A stretch of 20,365 nucleotides of DNA from the IMG/VR virus record IMGVR_UViG_3300017770_000238, positions 1 through 20,365 of that record. One strand, written 5' to 3'. Origin of the DNA: a virus. This document shows positions 14,676 through 20,365 of the stretch, piece after piece. The number at the start of each line of letters is the position of its first letter. The stretch's first letter is position 1. A program made the translations under genes and the position numbers. A model generated the notes under the pieces. That model was not told the origin of the DNA. It saw only the letters and a list, made by a program, of their open reading frames with translations, and made no database searches.

Positions 14676-14959
14676 TTGATCCTCCACTTTATACATGACT
14701 TACCCCATTTAGTTTTACCACGCTCACCACTGTCAACTACCTTGTCCTCGTTCTGTAGCTCCGATAAACGTGGCTGCACCGAGCCGTACGGTACGTTCAG
14801 CAACTCCGCTATATCTTCCGTTGATAATGATACTGATGTTTTCTCAAGCAACTGATAGACTCGATCACGTATCGTTAGCTTGCCTTTAAAGTTACTGTTC
14901 GCCGCTTCTTTGCTTGTGTCGGTGCTTTGATAACCTACGCCTGTTTCTAAATATGGCAT
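14672..14959 (-). CDS. Winged-helix protein
   Basis: This 95-residue protein has a winged helix-turn-helix in its C-terminal two thirds. Helix RDRVYQLLEKT is followed by helix-turn-helix SLSTEDIAELLNVPYGSVQPRLSELQN, then a wing with DKVVDSGERGKTKWGKS. The N-terminal part is polar and likely flexible. A GGAGG site lies 6 bases before the ATG and overlaps the end of the upstream gene. A regulator of phage transcription or a replication accessory protein is likely; the target is unknown. Confidence 0.75.
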   Translation of the reverse strand: MPYLETGVGYQSTDTSKEAANSNFKGKLTIRDRVYQLLEKTSVSLSTEDIAELLNVPYGSVQPRLSELQNEDKVVDSGERGKTKWGKSCIKWRIK

Positions 14960-15298
14960 TTATTCCTCCGTTGTTTTTTTCCAGCCAATCCATTCTAAGA
15001 ATGTCTCATATGTTTCAATCGGCAGCACAACCAATGTGCGCCCCCGGTCTTTACGGACAAATAGCATATCGCTACCGTCCTGATCCAAAGCATCATACAA
15101 ATCCTGATATGCTCTGGCTCTTCGCTTGCACTCAGCAAGCAAAGCCTGTTGTGGGCCAATCTTCAAATCACCCGAATAATTCCCTTTGACAGCTCCTGAC
15201 AACGGAACACGCTCCGCATCAACGCCCCAAGATTTATGTAAGTTTACAATCTCTCTCTCGAAATTAGCACCCTTATCTCTACTTGCTTTACCACCCAT
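14960..15298 (-). CDS. Hjc-like PD-(D/E)XK resolvase
   Basis: This 112-residue protein fits small PD-(D/E)XK nucleases of the archaeal-type Holliday junction resolvase class. It has KGANFEREIVNLHKSWG with a conserved Glu, then VPLSGAVKGNYSGDLKIG carrying the active-site Asp, then LLAECKRRA with the Glu-x-Lys pair. Phages carry such enzymes to resolve recombination or packaging junctions. It is 3 bases downstream of the Cro-like gene, with AGGTGA before the ATG. Its neighbour across the divergent region is an exonuclease/annealing operon, consistent with a recombination role. A related endonuclease class cannot be excluded. Confidence 0.75.
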   Translation of the reverse strand: MGGKASRDKGANFEREIVNLHKSWGVDAERVPLSGAVKGNYSGDLKIGPQQALLAECKRRARAYQDLYDALDQDGSDMLFVRKDRGRTLVVLPIETYETFLEWIGWKKTTEE

Positions 15299-15301
15299 AA
15301 A

Positions 15302-15505
15302 TCACCTATAGAAATCGTTGGGTGTAACTTGCCCCATCGTCGCATCTTGTATTAAATTCATATACTTAGCAGATGGTATCTTGTAATCCTTATGGTCGAT
15401 AGGCAAACACCAACGCCGTACAACTGTAGCATGTGGAGCACCTACTTTATCCGCAAGTTGCTTCAATGTCATCTTTGCGTTTTGACGATATTCTTCTAAT
15501 TTCAT
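15302..15505 (-). CDS. Cro-like HTH regulator
   Basis: This 67-residue protein has a helix-turn-helix: MTLKQLADKVGAPHATVVRRW. A C-terminal segment IPSAKYMNLIQDATMGQVTP and NDFYR resembles Cro-type phage repressors. It is the first gene of the leftward operon, with AAGGGG 8 bases before the ATG, and faces the rightward exonuclease operon across a 70-base control region holding symmetric half-sites. It most likely binds there and represses one or both directions. This implies a regulatory switch, but no integrase is in the window to prove lysogeny. Confidence 0.8.
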   Translation of the reverse strand: MKLEEYRQNAKMTLKQLADKVGAPHATVVRRWCLPIDHKDYKIPSAKYMNLIQDATMGQVTPNDFYR

Positions 15506-15516
15506 CTATAAAACCC

Positions 15517-15563
15517 CTTGACTATATTTGACATATCGTGCATCTTTGTCATTAAATGTCAAG
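15517..15563. promoter_or_regulatory. Symmetric operator/promoter of divergent operons
   Basis: Four TGAC half-sites lie in a dyad about position 15540. TGACT at 15519 and TGACA at 15529 are 10 bp apart; TGTCA at 15547 and 15557 are 10 bp apart on the other strand. The outermost arms CTTGAC and GTCAAG also match. Perfect -35 hexamers are embedded on both strands (TTGACA at 15528-15533, and its complement at 15557-15562), while -10 elements are weak. It probably controls the Cro-like and exonuclease operons. Confidence 0.7.
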
Positions 15564-15575
15564 AGGTATAAACAA

Positions 15576-16550
15576 ATGGGCATACGAAAAACAGATTGGG
15601 CGGACCGATTTAATTACAAATGGCACAGCAATCCAAGCACACCTGATGCCTGGACATTCTTTGATAAAGCAGTGCTTAGACCAATGCGAGATAAGGCGTG
15701 GCGTATATTACGTGGGGATGCTCAGGGAGATGAAAAGTGGGCAAGGAAAGTATTGTACGATAGTGCGTACTACAAAGACCCACAAGGTCATACTCAGTAT
15801 ACAGACAATACAAATATGGTCAGCGGTAGAGCCGTACAAGTCTATACAGATATGTTGCTCGTCAAAGATGCAGACGTGACGGAAGCTTACGGTGAAGCAA
15901 TCAACATGCTACATGGATATGAGCCACCGTATTGGCATGACATGGACGTAGACAAGGCTGTGTTAGCTCACAGAGAAAACGTAGCTTATGATGCAGAGGG
16001 TAAGAAGTCTAAAGAACCTACAATGGCAGAGTTTTCTTTGGTCTGTGAAAACGCAGCAAGTGGCATCCGAGAAGCCATGCAGGGTGCTAACCGTATTGGT
16101 GGAGAGATAGATCTACACGGTAATATACCCCACTGTGAACTACCGTACTTTGGTAAACCAGACTACGGAGATGGACGTGTAGAGCTAAAGACACAGTGGG
16201 ATCAGCAAGCACATACAGATAGTCCAAGAGCAAACTCATTGCCTAAGAAAATTAAAGCACCGCATATGACACAGATAGCCGGGTATTGGCATCTATCTAA
16301 GATCGTTCCTAAAATAGTTTATGCTAACAGGTTAGGCTACGTAGTCTTAGAACCGACGCAGCAAGAATTGGAATTTGCTTTAAATGATATTTCTGTAGCT
16401 TGTAGACGTAGAGAAAAACTAATGAAAGTTGCAGATGATGTAGTTGATCTGCTTAATTTAACTGATCCTCATTTTGGAGATAGTTTTGTGTGGCGTGATT
16501 TAGCGCCTGAGTTTTTAATGATGGCGAAAGGAATGTTTGGTAAAAGATGA
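15576..16550 (+). CDS. PD-(D/E)XK exonuclease
   Basis: This 324-residue protein heads the rightward recombination operon. The ATG at 15576 is chosen because AAGAGG lies 9 bases before it; an upstream TTG lies inside the operator. It has the PD-(D/E)XK nuclease core: E178 (GGEIDL), D196 (GKPDYG), E203 and K205 (VELKTQ), and Q233 with Y237 (MTQIAGYW), the order of Cas4/RecB-like and phage recombination exonucleases. It would digest DNA ends to give single strands for the annealing protein encoded next (ATGA overlap). The general class is clear; the exact family is not named here. Confidence 0.8.
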   Translation: MGIRKTDWADRFNYKWHSNPSTPDAWTFFDKAVLRPMRDKAWRILRGDAQGDEKWARKVLYDSAYYKDPQGHTQYTDNTNMVSGRAVQVYTDMLLVKDADVTEAYGEAINMLHGYEPPYWHDMDVDKAVLAHRENVAYDAEGKKSKEPTMAEFSLVCENAASGIREAMQGANRIGGEIDLHGNIPHCELPYFGKPDYGDGRVELKTQWDQQAHTDSPRANSLPKKIKAPHMTQIAGYWHLSKIVPKIVYANRLGYVVLEPTQQELEFALNDISVACRRREKLMKVADDVVDLLNLTDPHFGDSFVWRDLAPEFLMMAKGMFGKR

Positions 16551-17188
16551 CAGATTTAATTAAAGCAATGGCTGAGGTCAACGATCTCAACCGTACTCAC
16601 GGCGTTACGCAACGTGGTGGTAAAAAATACACAGAGGTATTTGTACGTATCGAGGCTTTTAGAAAAGCTTTTGGAACCGATTTGGGTATTGAAACAAATA
16701 TCATGGATGACAATGGGCAACGTGTTATAGTACAAGCTGTTATTAAAAACAAAGACGGAATGATAATAGGAAGTGGTTTTGCTGAAGAAATACGCGGCTC
16801 TTCAAATGTAAACAAAACAAGTGCCATAGAGAACGGAGAGACTTCAGCAATAGGAAGAGCCTTAGCATCCATTGGGTTACACGGTGGTAGCTATGCTTCA
16901 GCGAATGAGCTTGTTGCAGCTAAAAGAAAAGAAACAGCTTTAGATGAAATTAAAAAAGAAGAAGAGGAGAGCAATAACGAAACCATGCCACAAAACCAAG
17001 CACAATGGGTTGCGTGGTGCACAGATTTAACTAAACAATATCAACAAGCAAAGTCCAAACGAGATCTTGCTGAAGTTGATAGAAAGACTGATGATGCCTG
17101 GCTTGATCAACTCAAGTCTAGTTATCCAGAATTATTTCAAAGGCTAGTAAAAAGATTAACAGAAAAGGAGAATAGCTTTGAGCAATAG
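16547..17188 (+). CDS. ERF/Rad52-like single-strand annealing protein
   Basis: This 213-residue protein resembles ERF-type annealing proteins. An N-terminal domain runs to about residue 130, with KYTEVFVRIEAFRKAFG, then VIVQAVIKNKDGMIIGSGFAEE. The characteristic block TSAIENGETSAIGRALASIG and GLHGGSYASANELVAAK follows. After a Glu-rich linker comes a C-terminal helical domain (about residues 148-213), possibly for partner binding. It starts by ATGA overlap on the exonuclease, forming a Red-like pair. It is expected to pair single strands made by the nuclease. ERF versus another annealase family is uncertain. Confidence 0.75.
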   Translation: MTDLIKAMAEVNDLNRTHGVTQRGGKKYTEVFVRIEAFRKAFGTDLGIETNIMDDNGQRVIVQAVIKNKDGMIIGSGFAEEIRGSSNVNKTSAIENGETSAIGRALASIGLHGGSYASANELVAAKRKETALDEIKKEEEESNNETMPQNQAQWVAWCTDLTKQYQQAKSKRDLAEVDRKTDDAWLDQLKSSYPELFQRLVKRLTEKENSFEQ

Positions 17189-17519
17189 ACCAACATTAGG
17201 GGTAAAGTCACTAACGATAGATGGCTTTATGAACAACGGACAGGCTGTAGAAATGAGAGCTTCAGCATGGATTAACGTACCAAAAGATAAACGATTTGAC
17301 CAAGCTACATTAGCTTTAGCAGAGAAGGTCAAGAAAGCAATGATCGATCATGGCATATCCGTCAGCGTACAACTGCAACATCGAAACGGAGATGATCCAA
17401 AAATGTGGCCTAGAGTTGCAAGCTTTCCTTTGTTTCCAAACAAACCAATGGAAGAGCAACCAATGCAGCAACAACAATCATCTGAGCCTCCCTTGGGAGA
17501 GGATGAAATTCCATTTTAG
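17178..17519 (+). CDS. Putative SSB-like protein with acidic tip
   Basis: This 113-residue protein starts with TTG at 17178, with GGAG 7 bases upstream, and overlaps the annealing gene by 11 bases. It has a beta-rich N-terminal region (VKSLTIDGFMNNGQAVEMRASAW) and a segment DQATLALAEKVKKAMIDHG. The C-terminus is Gln/Met/Pro-rich and ends LGEDEIPF. That end matches the acidic tip of bacterial single-stranded DNA-binding proteins (DDDIPF-type), used to dock partners. A canonical OB fold was not recognised. It is probably the phage SSB or an SSB-mimic serving the recombination operon; this is an inference from the tip and context. Confidence 0.6.
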   Translation: MSNRPTLGVKSLTIDGFMNNGQAVEMRASAWINVPKDKRFDQATLALAEKVKKAMIDHGISVSVQLQHRNGDDPKMWPRVASFPLFPNKPMEEQPMQQQQSSEPPLGEDEIPF

Positions 17520-17521
17520 CC

Positions 17522-17764
17522 ATGAAACCATACCCAGCTTTAAAAAATCGTTACTACAACGAAACTAAAAAACTTCTTGAGCAGTATAAAAATAATACAA
17601 TTAGGAAAGCTGCTGAAGAATTAGGTATTGATCCGTCTAACTTACGCACACTTGCGTATAGGATGGGTGTGGAGTTTCATAGGTCAAACGGTACAGGCAA
17701 GACAACTACCAATACTGTGGAGCGTAAACGTCATATTACGTTACCTATGGAGCCTTGGATATAA
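17522..17764 (+). CDS. Small helix-turn-helix protein
   Basis: This 80-residue basic protein has a helix-turn-helix in residues 20-52: LLEQYKNNTIRKAAEELGID, then PSNLRTLAYRMGVEFH. This is of the Fis/homeodomain-like kind, where two short helices are followed by a basic wing. The tail is polar, ending ITLPMEPWI. It starts 2 bases after the SSB-like gene. It probably regulates the recombination operon or a later one; the target is unknown. Confidence 0.7.
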   Translation: MKPYPALKNRYYNETKKLLEQYKNNTIRKAAEELGIDPSNLRTLAYRMGVEFHRSNGTGKTTTNTVERKRHITLPMEPWI

Positions 17765-17769
17765 GTCGT

Positions 17770-17792
17770 GGGGCAGACGGAGGTTCTGCCCC
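17770..17792 (+). other. Perfect hairpin with GGAGG in loop
   Basis: An 8-bp perfect stem (GGGGCAGA / TCTGCCCC) encloses a 7-base loop CGGAGGT. It lies in the gap after the helix-turn-helix gene, 34 bases before the next ATG. There is no U-run on either strand, so it is not a standard terminator. It could stabilise or process the mRNA. Confidence 0.6.
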
Positions 17793-17826
17793 AGACAAAC
17801 AATAATAAAAGTATGAGGTGTACACA

Positions 17827-18066
17827 ATGTTTAAGTTATTTTATACGTTACTCATTATTGAATACGTTGTTGAAGATCACGATGTATCAACCAGTGTTAT
17901 CTTCCAAAGCCAACAAGAATGTTATGACGCTATGGGTGATGGTGTATTAGATAATCTATACGATATACTTGCAGATACATATGGCAAAGAGATAATGATG
18001 TATTGCAGACGAACGCCAGTTTCTTCTGGCTATCGTAAAATAATTAAACCAATGCCAAGACCATAG
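17827..18066 (+). CDS. Small protein, function unknown
   Basis: This 79-residue protein starts at ATG 17827, with GAGG 8 bases upstream. It begins with a short hydrophobic stretch (MFKLFYTLLIIEYVV), too weak to be a clear membrane span, then acidic segments (QSQQECYDAMGDGVLDNLYD) and a basic end (GYRKIIKPMPRP). No domain was recognised. It is the last gene of the rightward unit and converges with the leftward unit one base away, with no clear terminator between. Confidence 0.6.
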   Translation: MFKLFYTLLIIEYVVEDHDVSTSVIFQSQQECYDAMGDGVLDNLYDILADTYGKEIMMYCRRTPVSSGYRKIIKPMPRP

Positions 18067-18067
18067 C

Positions 18068-18226
18068 CTACTTCTTGTTCATCATAGACTTTGGCTTTTT
18101 ATGCGACAAAACCTGACTGCTTTTTGTATGCTTTGCTCCAGTGTGCAAAGAGCCGTCGGGCATCTTATGTGTAGCCCCGGTGTACTCTTTGCCATTGGGC
18201 AAGTAATGTTTAGCTGCCTTTGCCAT
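18068..18226 (-). CDS. Small basic LPNGKEY-type phage protein
   Basis: This 52-residue protein reads MAKAAKHYLPNGKEYTGATH, then KMPDGSLHTGAKHTKSS. The internal repeat (LPNGKEYTGATHK / MPDGSLHTGAKHT) is typical of a small protein I recall from many phages. It ends KPKSMMNKK, a copy of the recurring small-protein motif. It overlaps the tiny upstream ORF by 17 bases. The role is unknown; the late position suggests a virion or packaging accessory. Confidence 0.7.
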   Translation of the reverse strand: MAKAAKHYLPNGKEYTGATHKMPDGSLHTGAKHTKSSQVLSHKKPKSMMNKK

Positions 18227-18275
18227 AGCCACCATTCATCATAGATTTTTTAGGTTTAGTTTTTTTTCCGTACAT
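18210..18275 (-). CDS. Tiny 21-residue Lys/Met/Gly peptide
   Basis: This ORF begins with ATG at 18275, with GAGG 7 bases upstream, and encodes MYGKKTKPKKSMMNGGYGKG plus a final Ser. It overlaps the gene before it by 20 bases and the gene after it by 17 bases, each in another frame. Short Lys/Met/Gly-rich peptides of this kind recur in marine phages. It contains KSMMN. Its translation is unproven. Confidence 0.45.
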   Translation of the reverse strand: MYGKKTKPKKSMMNGGYGKGS

Positions 18276-18417
18276 TTCCTGTCCTCGCTGCTTGTTTACT
18301 TCCCTTTGGTCCGGCAACCTTAGTCAACGTACCATATACATACTTGTCTCGCTCTTTACCAGTAAGACCTTTTTTCTTTGCCTGGTTCATCAGGCTACGT
18401 TCTAACTTTTCAGGCAT
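18256..18417 (-). CDS. Small basic protein
   Basis: This 53-residue protein starts by overlapping the previous stop by 8 bases and reads MPEKLERSLMNQAKKKGLTG, then KERDKYVYGTLTKVAGPKGS, ending with a basic tail. It contains RSLMN near its start. It is plausibly helix-turn-like and could bind nucleic acid. The function is unknown. Confidence 0.65.
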   Translation of the reverse strand: MPEKLERSLMNQAKKKGLTGKERDKYVYGTLTKVAGPKGSKQAARTGNVRKKN

Positions 18418-19132
18418 CAAACTTATCCTTCATCAATAATGCTTCAATAAAAATACTTGCTTCGTTTGTACTTGCGTTAGACTTTGCTTCAAACTGTATA
18501 TCATTTTTCGGAGAAATTCTAAAGGGTATCTGCCGATCAAATGTTTGCATACCTTCTTTCCAAGTTGCCTCTGCCACACGTAAAATGCGCCCTGAGCTAT
18601 TATCTAATCTATTGCGGTATGTAAGATACTGATTACCGTTTACTGTACCAGAGGTAAGAGATATTCTGAATAAATACAAAGAATAGTTACGTGCCACAGA
18701 ATAAACACAGGCTTGCGTTGTGCCTATTGCCGCTTCTACATATGCGTATGCCGTTCCACCATTGTTAATTGTTATGTTGCCTACATTAGATCCAGACAGA
18801 ATAGTAGCTGAGTTTATGCGTAGAAAACTGTTTGCCGTCGTCACCGTAGCAGTGCCATTGACTGTAACAATCTCTGCCAAAGCATCGTAGTTGCTATCAA
18901 GACCAGAGATCAACAATGTCATAGTATCACTCGCACTACTACTTACTACATCCATTTGTACAGCAGAACTAGGATAGGCATATGTCGCTCCGTTGTTCCA
19001 GATTGTTTCGTAGTCTGTGCCAATGGTTCTGTTAAAACCAAATATGTTTACAGGTACAATATCCGTAATACGCTCTGAAGCGATCTCCAACATCGCATGT
19101 GGACTATCAACTTCTTCGTGAAAGTATCCCAT
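18410..19132 (-). CDS. Probable virion structural protein, beta-rich
   Basis: This 240-residue protein is beta-rich with Ser/Thr/Gly/Asn repeats: NIFGFNRTIGTDYETIWNNG, VVSSSASDTMTLLISGLDSN, then TVTTANSFLRINSATIL, and a C-terminal EASIFIEALLMKD. This layout recalls head-fibre or minor virion proteins often encoded in marine phages, from memory. The N-terminal EEVDSPHAML could anchor it. Its start overlaps the previous stop (TAATG). It lies among endolysin and small late genes, consistent with a virion role. The exact family is unknown. Confidence 0.65.
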   Translation of the reverse strand: MGYFHEEVDSPHAMLEIASERITDIVPVNIFGFNRTIGTDYETIWNNGATYAYPSSAVQMDVVSSSASDTMTLLISGLDSNYDALAEIVTVNGTATVTTANSFLRINSATILSGSNVGNITINNGGTAYAYVEAAIGTTQACVYSVARNYSLYLFRISLTSGTVNGNQYLTYRNRLDNSSGRILRVAEATWKEGMQTFDRQIPFRISPKNDIQFEAKSNASTNEASIFIEALLMKDKFDA

Positions 19133-19443
19133 TAAGCTTTCTTCTTTTTATTGATAGCTGATATTCGTTTGCCCTTTGCTCTGGCATCAGCCTTGCTCGA
19201 TGCACCCCAAGCTCTTAAAGACAGCAACAACCGTGTTGGCTCACCCTTATCATCACGCTCTGGACCCTTCATATTACCCATGCGCTGTAGAAACGATGCA
19301 CGTCTAGGATTGTTCCCAGACTTCACAGGTGCTTTGAGATCTGAACCAGGGTTCTCACGCTCGTAAGACTTGCGACCTTCATAATTAAGACCACCCTTCT
19401 TTGCCTTACCTGCTTTACGTTGCCATGCTGGTGTTCTAGCCAT
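19132..19443 (-). CDS. DUF6321-like small basic protein
   Basis: This 103-residue protein is strongly basic: AWQRKAGKAKKGGLNYEGRK, then LKAPVKSGNNPRRASFLQRM, GNMKGPERDDKGEPTRLLLS and LRAWGASSKADARAKG. This matches, from memory, the DUF6321 family of phage proteins. The role is unknown. GGAG lies 8 bases before its ATG. It is 2 bases after the next gene and overlaps the structural protein start. Confidence 0.75.
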   Translation of the reverse strand: MARTPAWQRKAGKAKKGGLNYEGRKSYERENPGSDLKAPVKSGNNPRRASFLQRMGNMKGPERDDKGEPTRLLLSLRAWGASSKADARAKGKRISAINKKKKA

Positions 19444-19445
19444 AC

Positions 19446-19679
19446 CTAGCTCCGATACTTTCTTGTCTTGTCTCTGATTTTCTTTGGCTGTGGTACAGTC
19501 TTACCAGTGCCGCCACCAGCACGTTTAGCTCGTGTAGTTGCAGCATACTCTGCCGGGGTCAAAGCCTTGATTGCTTTCTCTGGCAAGTAACGTTCACCAG
19601 TTTCACTAGACTTCTTACCAGACTTAGTGCGCCAGTTTTGCTTACTCCAATTCATTAGAGACCGTTGCCGAGCTTTCAC
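19446..19679 (-). CDS. Small basic protein, DUF5872-like
   Basis: This 77-residue protein starts with GTG at 19679 (GTGA overlap; GGAGGG about 9 bases upstream). It begins MKARQRSLMNWSKQNWRTKS, then GERYLPEKAIKALTPAEYAA, TTRAKRAGGGTGK and a basic PQPKKIRDKTRKYRS tail. The layout tentatively recalls DUF5872, seen in phages and large viruses; this is from memory. It carries the RSLMN motif near its start. The role is unknown. Confidence 0.65.
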   Translation of the reverse strand: MKARQRSLMNWSKQNWRTKSGKKSSETGERYLPEKAIKALTPAEYAATTRAKRAGGGTGKTVPQPKKIRDKTRKYRS

Positions 19680-19855
19680 GACTTGTACCCTCCACCAGCA
19701 GCTTTGTATCTTTTTGCAAGGAGTTGTGCTTTACGAGCCGACCACTTGCCGGAAGCTGTTCCTTGAACACTACTATTAAGTATTGAACGAAACTGACGTT
19801 CACGCATCTTGGGTTTAGTATAAGTGTTAGATTTGTTGACTGTGCTCTTTGCCAT
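19676..19855 (-). CDS. Small basic protein
   Basis: This 59-residue protein starts at ATG 19855, just after the endolysin stop, and its stop overlaps the next start. It reads MAKSTVNKSNTYTKPKMRER, then QFRSILNSSVQGTASGKWSA, then RKAQLLAKRYKAAGGGYKS. It is basic and helical, and RSILN resembles the small-protein motif. No family was recognised. Confidence 0.65.
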   Translation of the reverse strand: MAKSTVNKSNTYTKPKMRERQFRSILNSSVQGTASGKWSARKAQLLAKRYKAAGGGYKS

Positions 19856-19857
19856 TA

Positions 19858-20313
19858 CTACACCATCAATTCAAAATGTGGGCCATCAATAAACGGTCTG
19901 CGACCTTGACCACGCCGAGTATCAACGTAGTCATTCATTGCAGCTTCCATAGTTCCATCCCAATGCGCTATGTTTGGTACAGTCCATGCTGCGCCCCACC
20001 TTACAGGAACATCACAGGCTCTTGCACCTTGCGCCATAGCATCAGCTATATCATCGTACAAGTTAAGTTCCCAACTTGCCCGGCTACCAATGTACGCCAT
20101 GAGATCTACAGCTATACCGTCAATATGCTTAGACTTCATGGTTTGACTTGCACCTTTTGCAACTAATTCTTTTTGTTCGTCTATGGTTCGTAAGCCACAG
20201 ATAACACCAAAGTCTATTTTAGTTGAGCCAATTGCGTGTTTTACAACAGCAACCATACGTTCGTCTACACCTTCTAATCTTTCAAGGCTACGCTTTCCAA
20301 GTTTAAAAGTCAT
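19858..20313 (-). CDS. Endolysin, M15-type peptidase
   Basis: This 151-residue protein is a D,D- or L,D-carboxypeptidase-type endolysin of the VanY/M15 class. It has DFGVICGLRTIDEQKELVAK, then the zinc motif SKHIDGIAVDL with H63 and D70, and the final DGPHFEL with D143 and H146. These residues bind zinc and activate water to cut peptidoglycan cross-bridges. No signal peptide is visible, so export would need a holin. GGAG lies 12 bases before its ATG, rather far, and the start overlaps the upstream stop (ATGA). Confidence 0.88.
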   Translation of the reverse strand: MTFKLGKRSLERLEGVDERMVAVVKHAIGSTKIDFGVICGLRTIDEQKELVAKGASQTMKSKHIDGIAVDLMAYIGSRASWELNLYDDIADAMAQGARACDVPVRWGAAWTVPNIAHWDGTMEAAMNDYVDTRRGQGRRPFIDGPHFELMV

Positions 20314-20365
20314 TGTTCAACAAACTCCTTTGTTCCACATAATCTTTCGTACACCATATCACTTG
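20310..20365 (-). CDS. Partial upstream gene, C-terminus only
   Basis: A frame open to the window edge encodes a short C-terminal piece ending MVYERLCGTKEFVEQ and stops by ATGA overlap on the endolysin start, the usual coupling here. Its identity cannot be told from 17 residues. In phages a holin or spanin often precedes the endolysin. A second frame, ending in TAA inside the endolysin start region, is also open, so the call is tentative. Confidence 0.45.
   Translation of the reverse strand, partial: SDMVYERLCGTKEFVEQ

Noticed and set aside
15528-15575. TTG start for the exonuclease, extending the N-terminus by 16 residues
   Set aside because: That codon is inside the operator and -35 hexamer; the ATG at 15576 has a good ribosome site.
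18243-18268. T-rich run that could be a terminator
   Set aside because: The run comes from Lys codons of the minus-strand small proteins, and no stem precedes it on either strand.
1-20365. Diversity-generating retroelement, because the virion genes recall BPP-1
   Set aside because: No reverse transcriptase motif and no template/variable repeat pair was seen in this window.

Overview
This window looks like about 20 kb of a tailed double-stranded DNA phage genome or prophage with a short-tailed (podovirus) virion. The evidence is a T7-gp8-like portal, a scaffold, a compact major capsid protein, tail tubular proteins A and B and gp14-like internal virion proteins, together with both terminase subunits, a recombination module and an M15-type endolysin. 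The capsid, Bbp19-like and terminase genes recall Bordetella phage BPP-1-type podoviruses. Several small proteins (DUF6321-like, an LPNGKEY-type peptide, short Lys/Met/Gly-rich peptides) recall marine phages. A marine alphaproteobacterial host is a guess from these resemblances, not something the sequence proves. Base composition is moderately AT-rich by eye (not counted). No tRNA, integrase, DNA polymerase, RNA polymerase, CRISPR array or reverse transcriptase was seen.

Layout. Positions 1-11949 (minus strand, transcribed right to left) hold the late packaging and virion block: small terminase, a small ORF, large terminase, GNAT acetyltransferase, a Pro/Thr-rich protein, a small basic protein, portal, Bbp19-like protein, scaffold, major capsid, a probable decoration protein, tail tubular A, tail tubular B, and two internal virion proteins, the second cut by the window edge. 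Nearly all genes overlap or touch (ATGA or TAATG junctions). Exceptions are a 127-base structured leader before the capsid gene, a strong hairpin after the decoration gene, and a 191-base gap between terS and the next ORF. Positions 11950-12147 are a divergent control region with a leader terminator just upstream of terS, a 9-bp inverted repeat, and an excellent sigma70-type promoter firing right. Positions 12148-12972 (plus) are four small early genes, one a 36-residue membrane peptide, closed by an intrinsic terminator.

Positions 13020-15505 (minus) form a regulatory and nuclease operon: Cro-like repressor, Hjc-like resolvase, winged-helix protein, two small zinc-finger-like proteins, an AT-rich GIY-YIG nuclease, and a protein whose gene carries a cluster of short palindromic repeats. 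Positions 15576-18066 (plus) form a Red-like recombination operon: PD-(D/E)XK exonuclease, ERF/Rad52-like annealing protein, a small protein with an SSB-type acidic tail, a helix-turn-helix protein and an unknown protein. The divergent gap between these two operons holds four 10-bp-phased TGAC half-sites symmetric about position 15540. The same 10-bp phasing recurs in the promoter at 12083. Positions 18068-20365 (minus) form a second late block: endolysin, a run of small basic proteins, a beta-rich probable virion protein, and three tiny overlapping ORFs, two of which extend partly inside their neighbours.

The least expected pattern is a short protein motif, (K/R)S(L/M)M(N/G). It recurs, written with different codons, in at least six unrelated small basic proteins of the two late blocks. 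Other points worth checking are a Walker A Thr-to-Met change in the large terminase, a four-tract G-quadruplex motif in the Pro-rich gene, and the shared phased operators.
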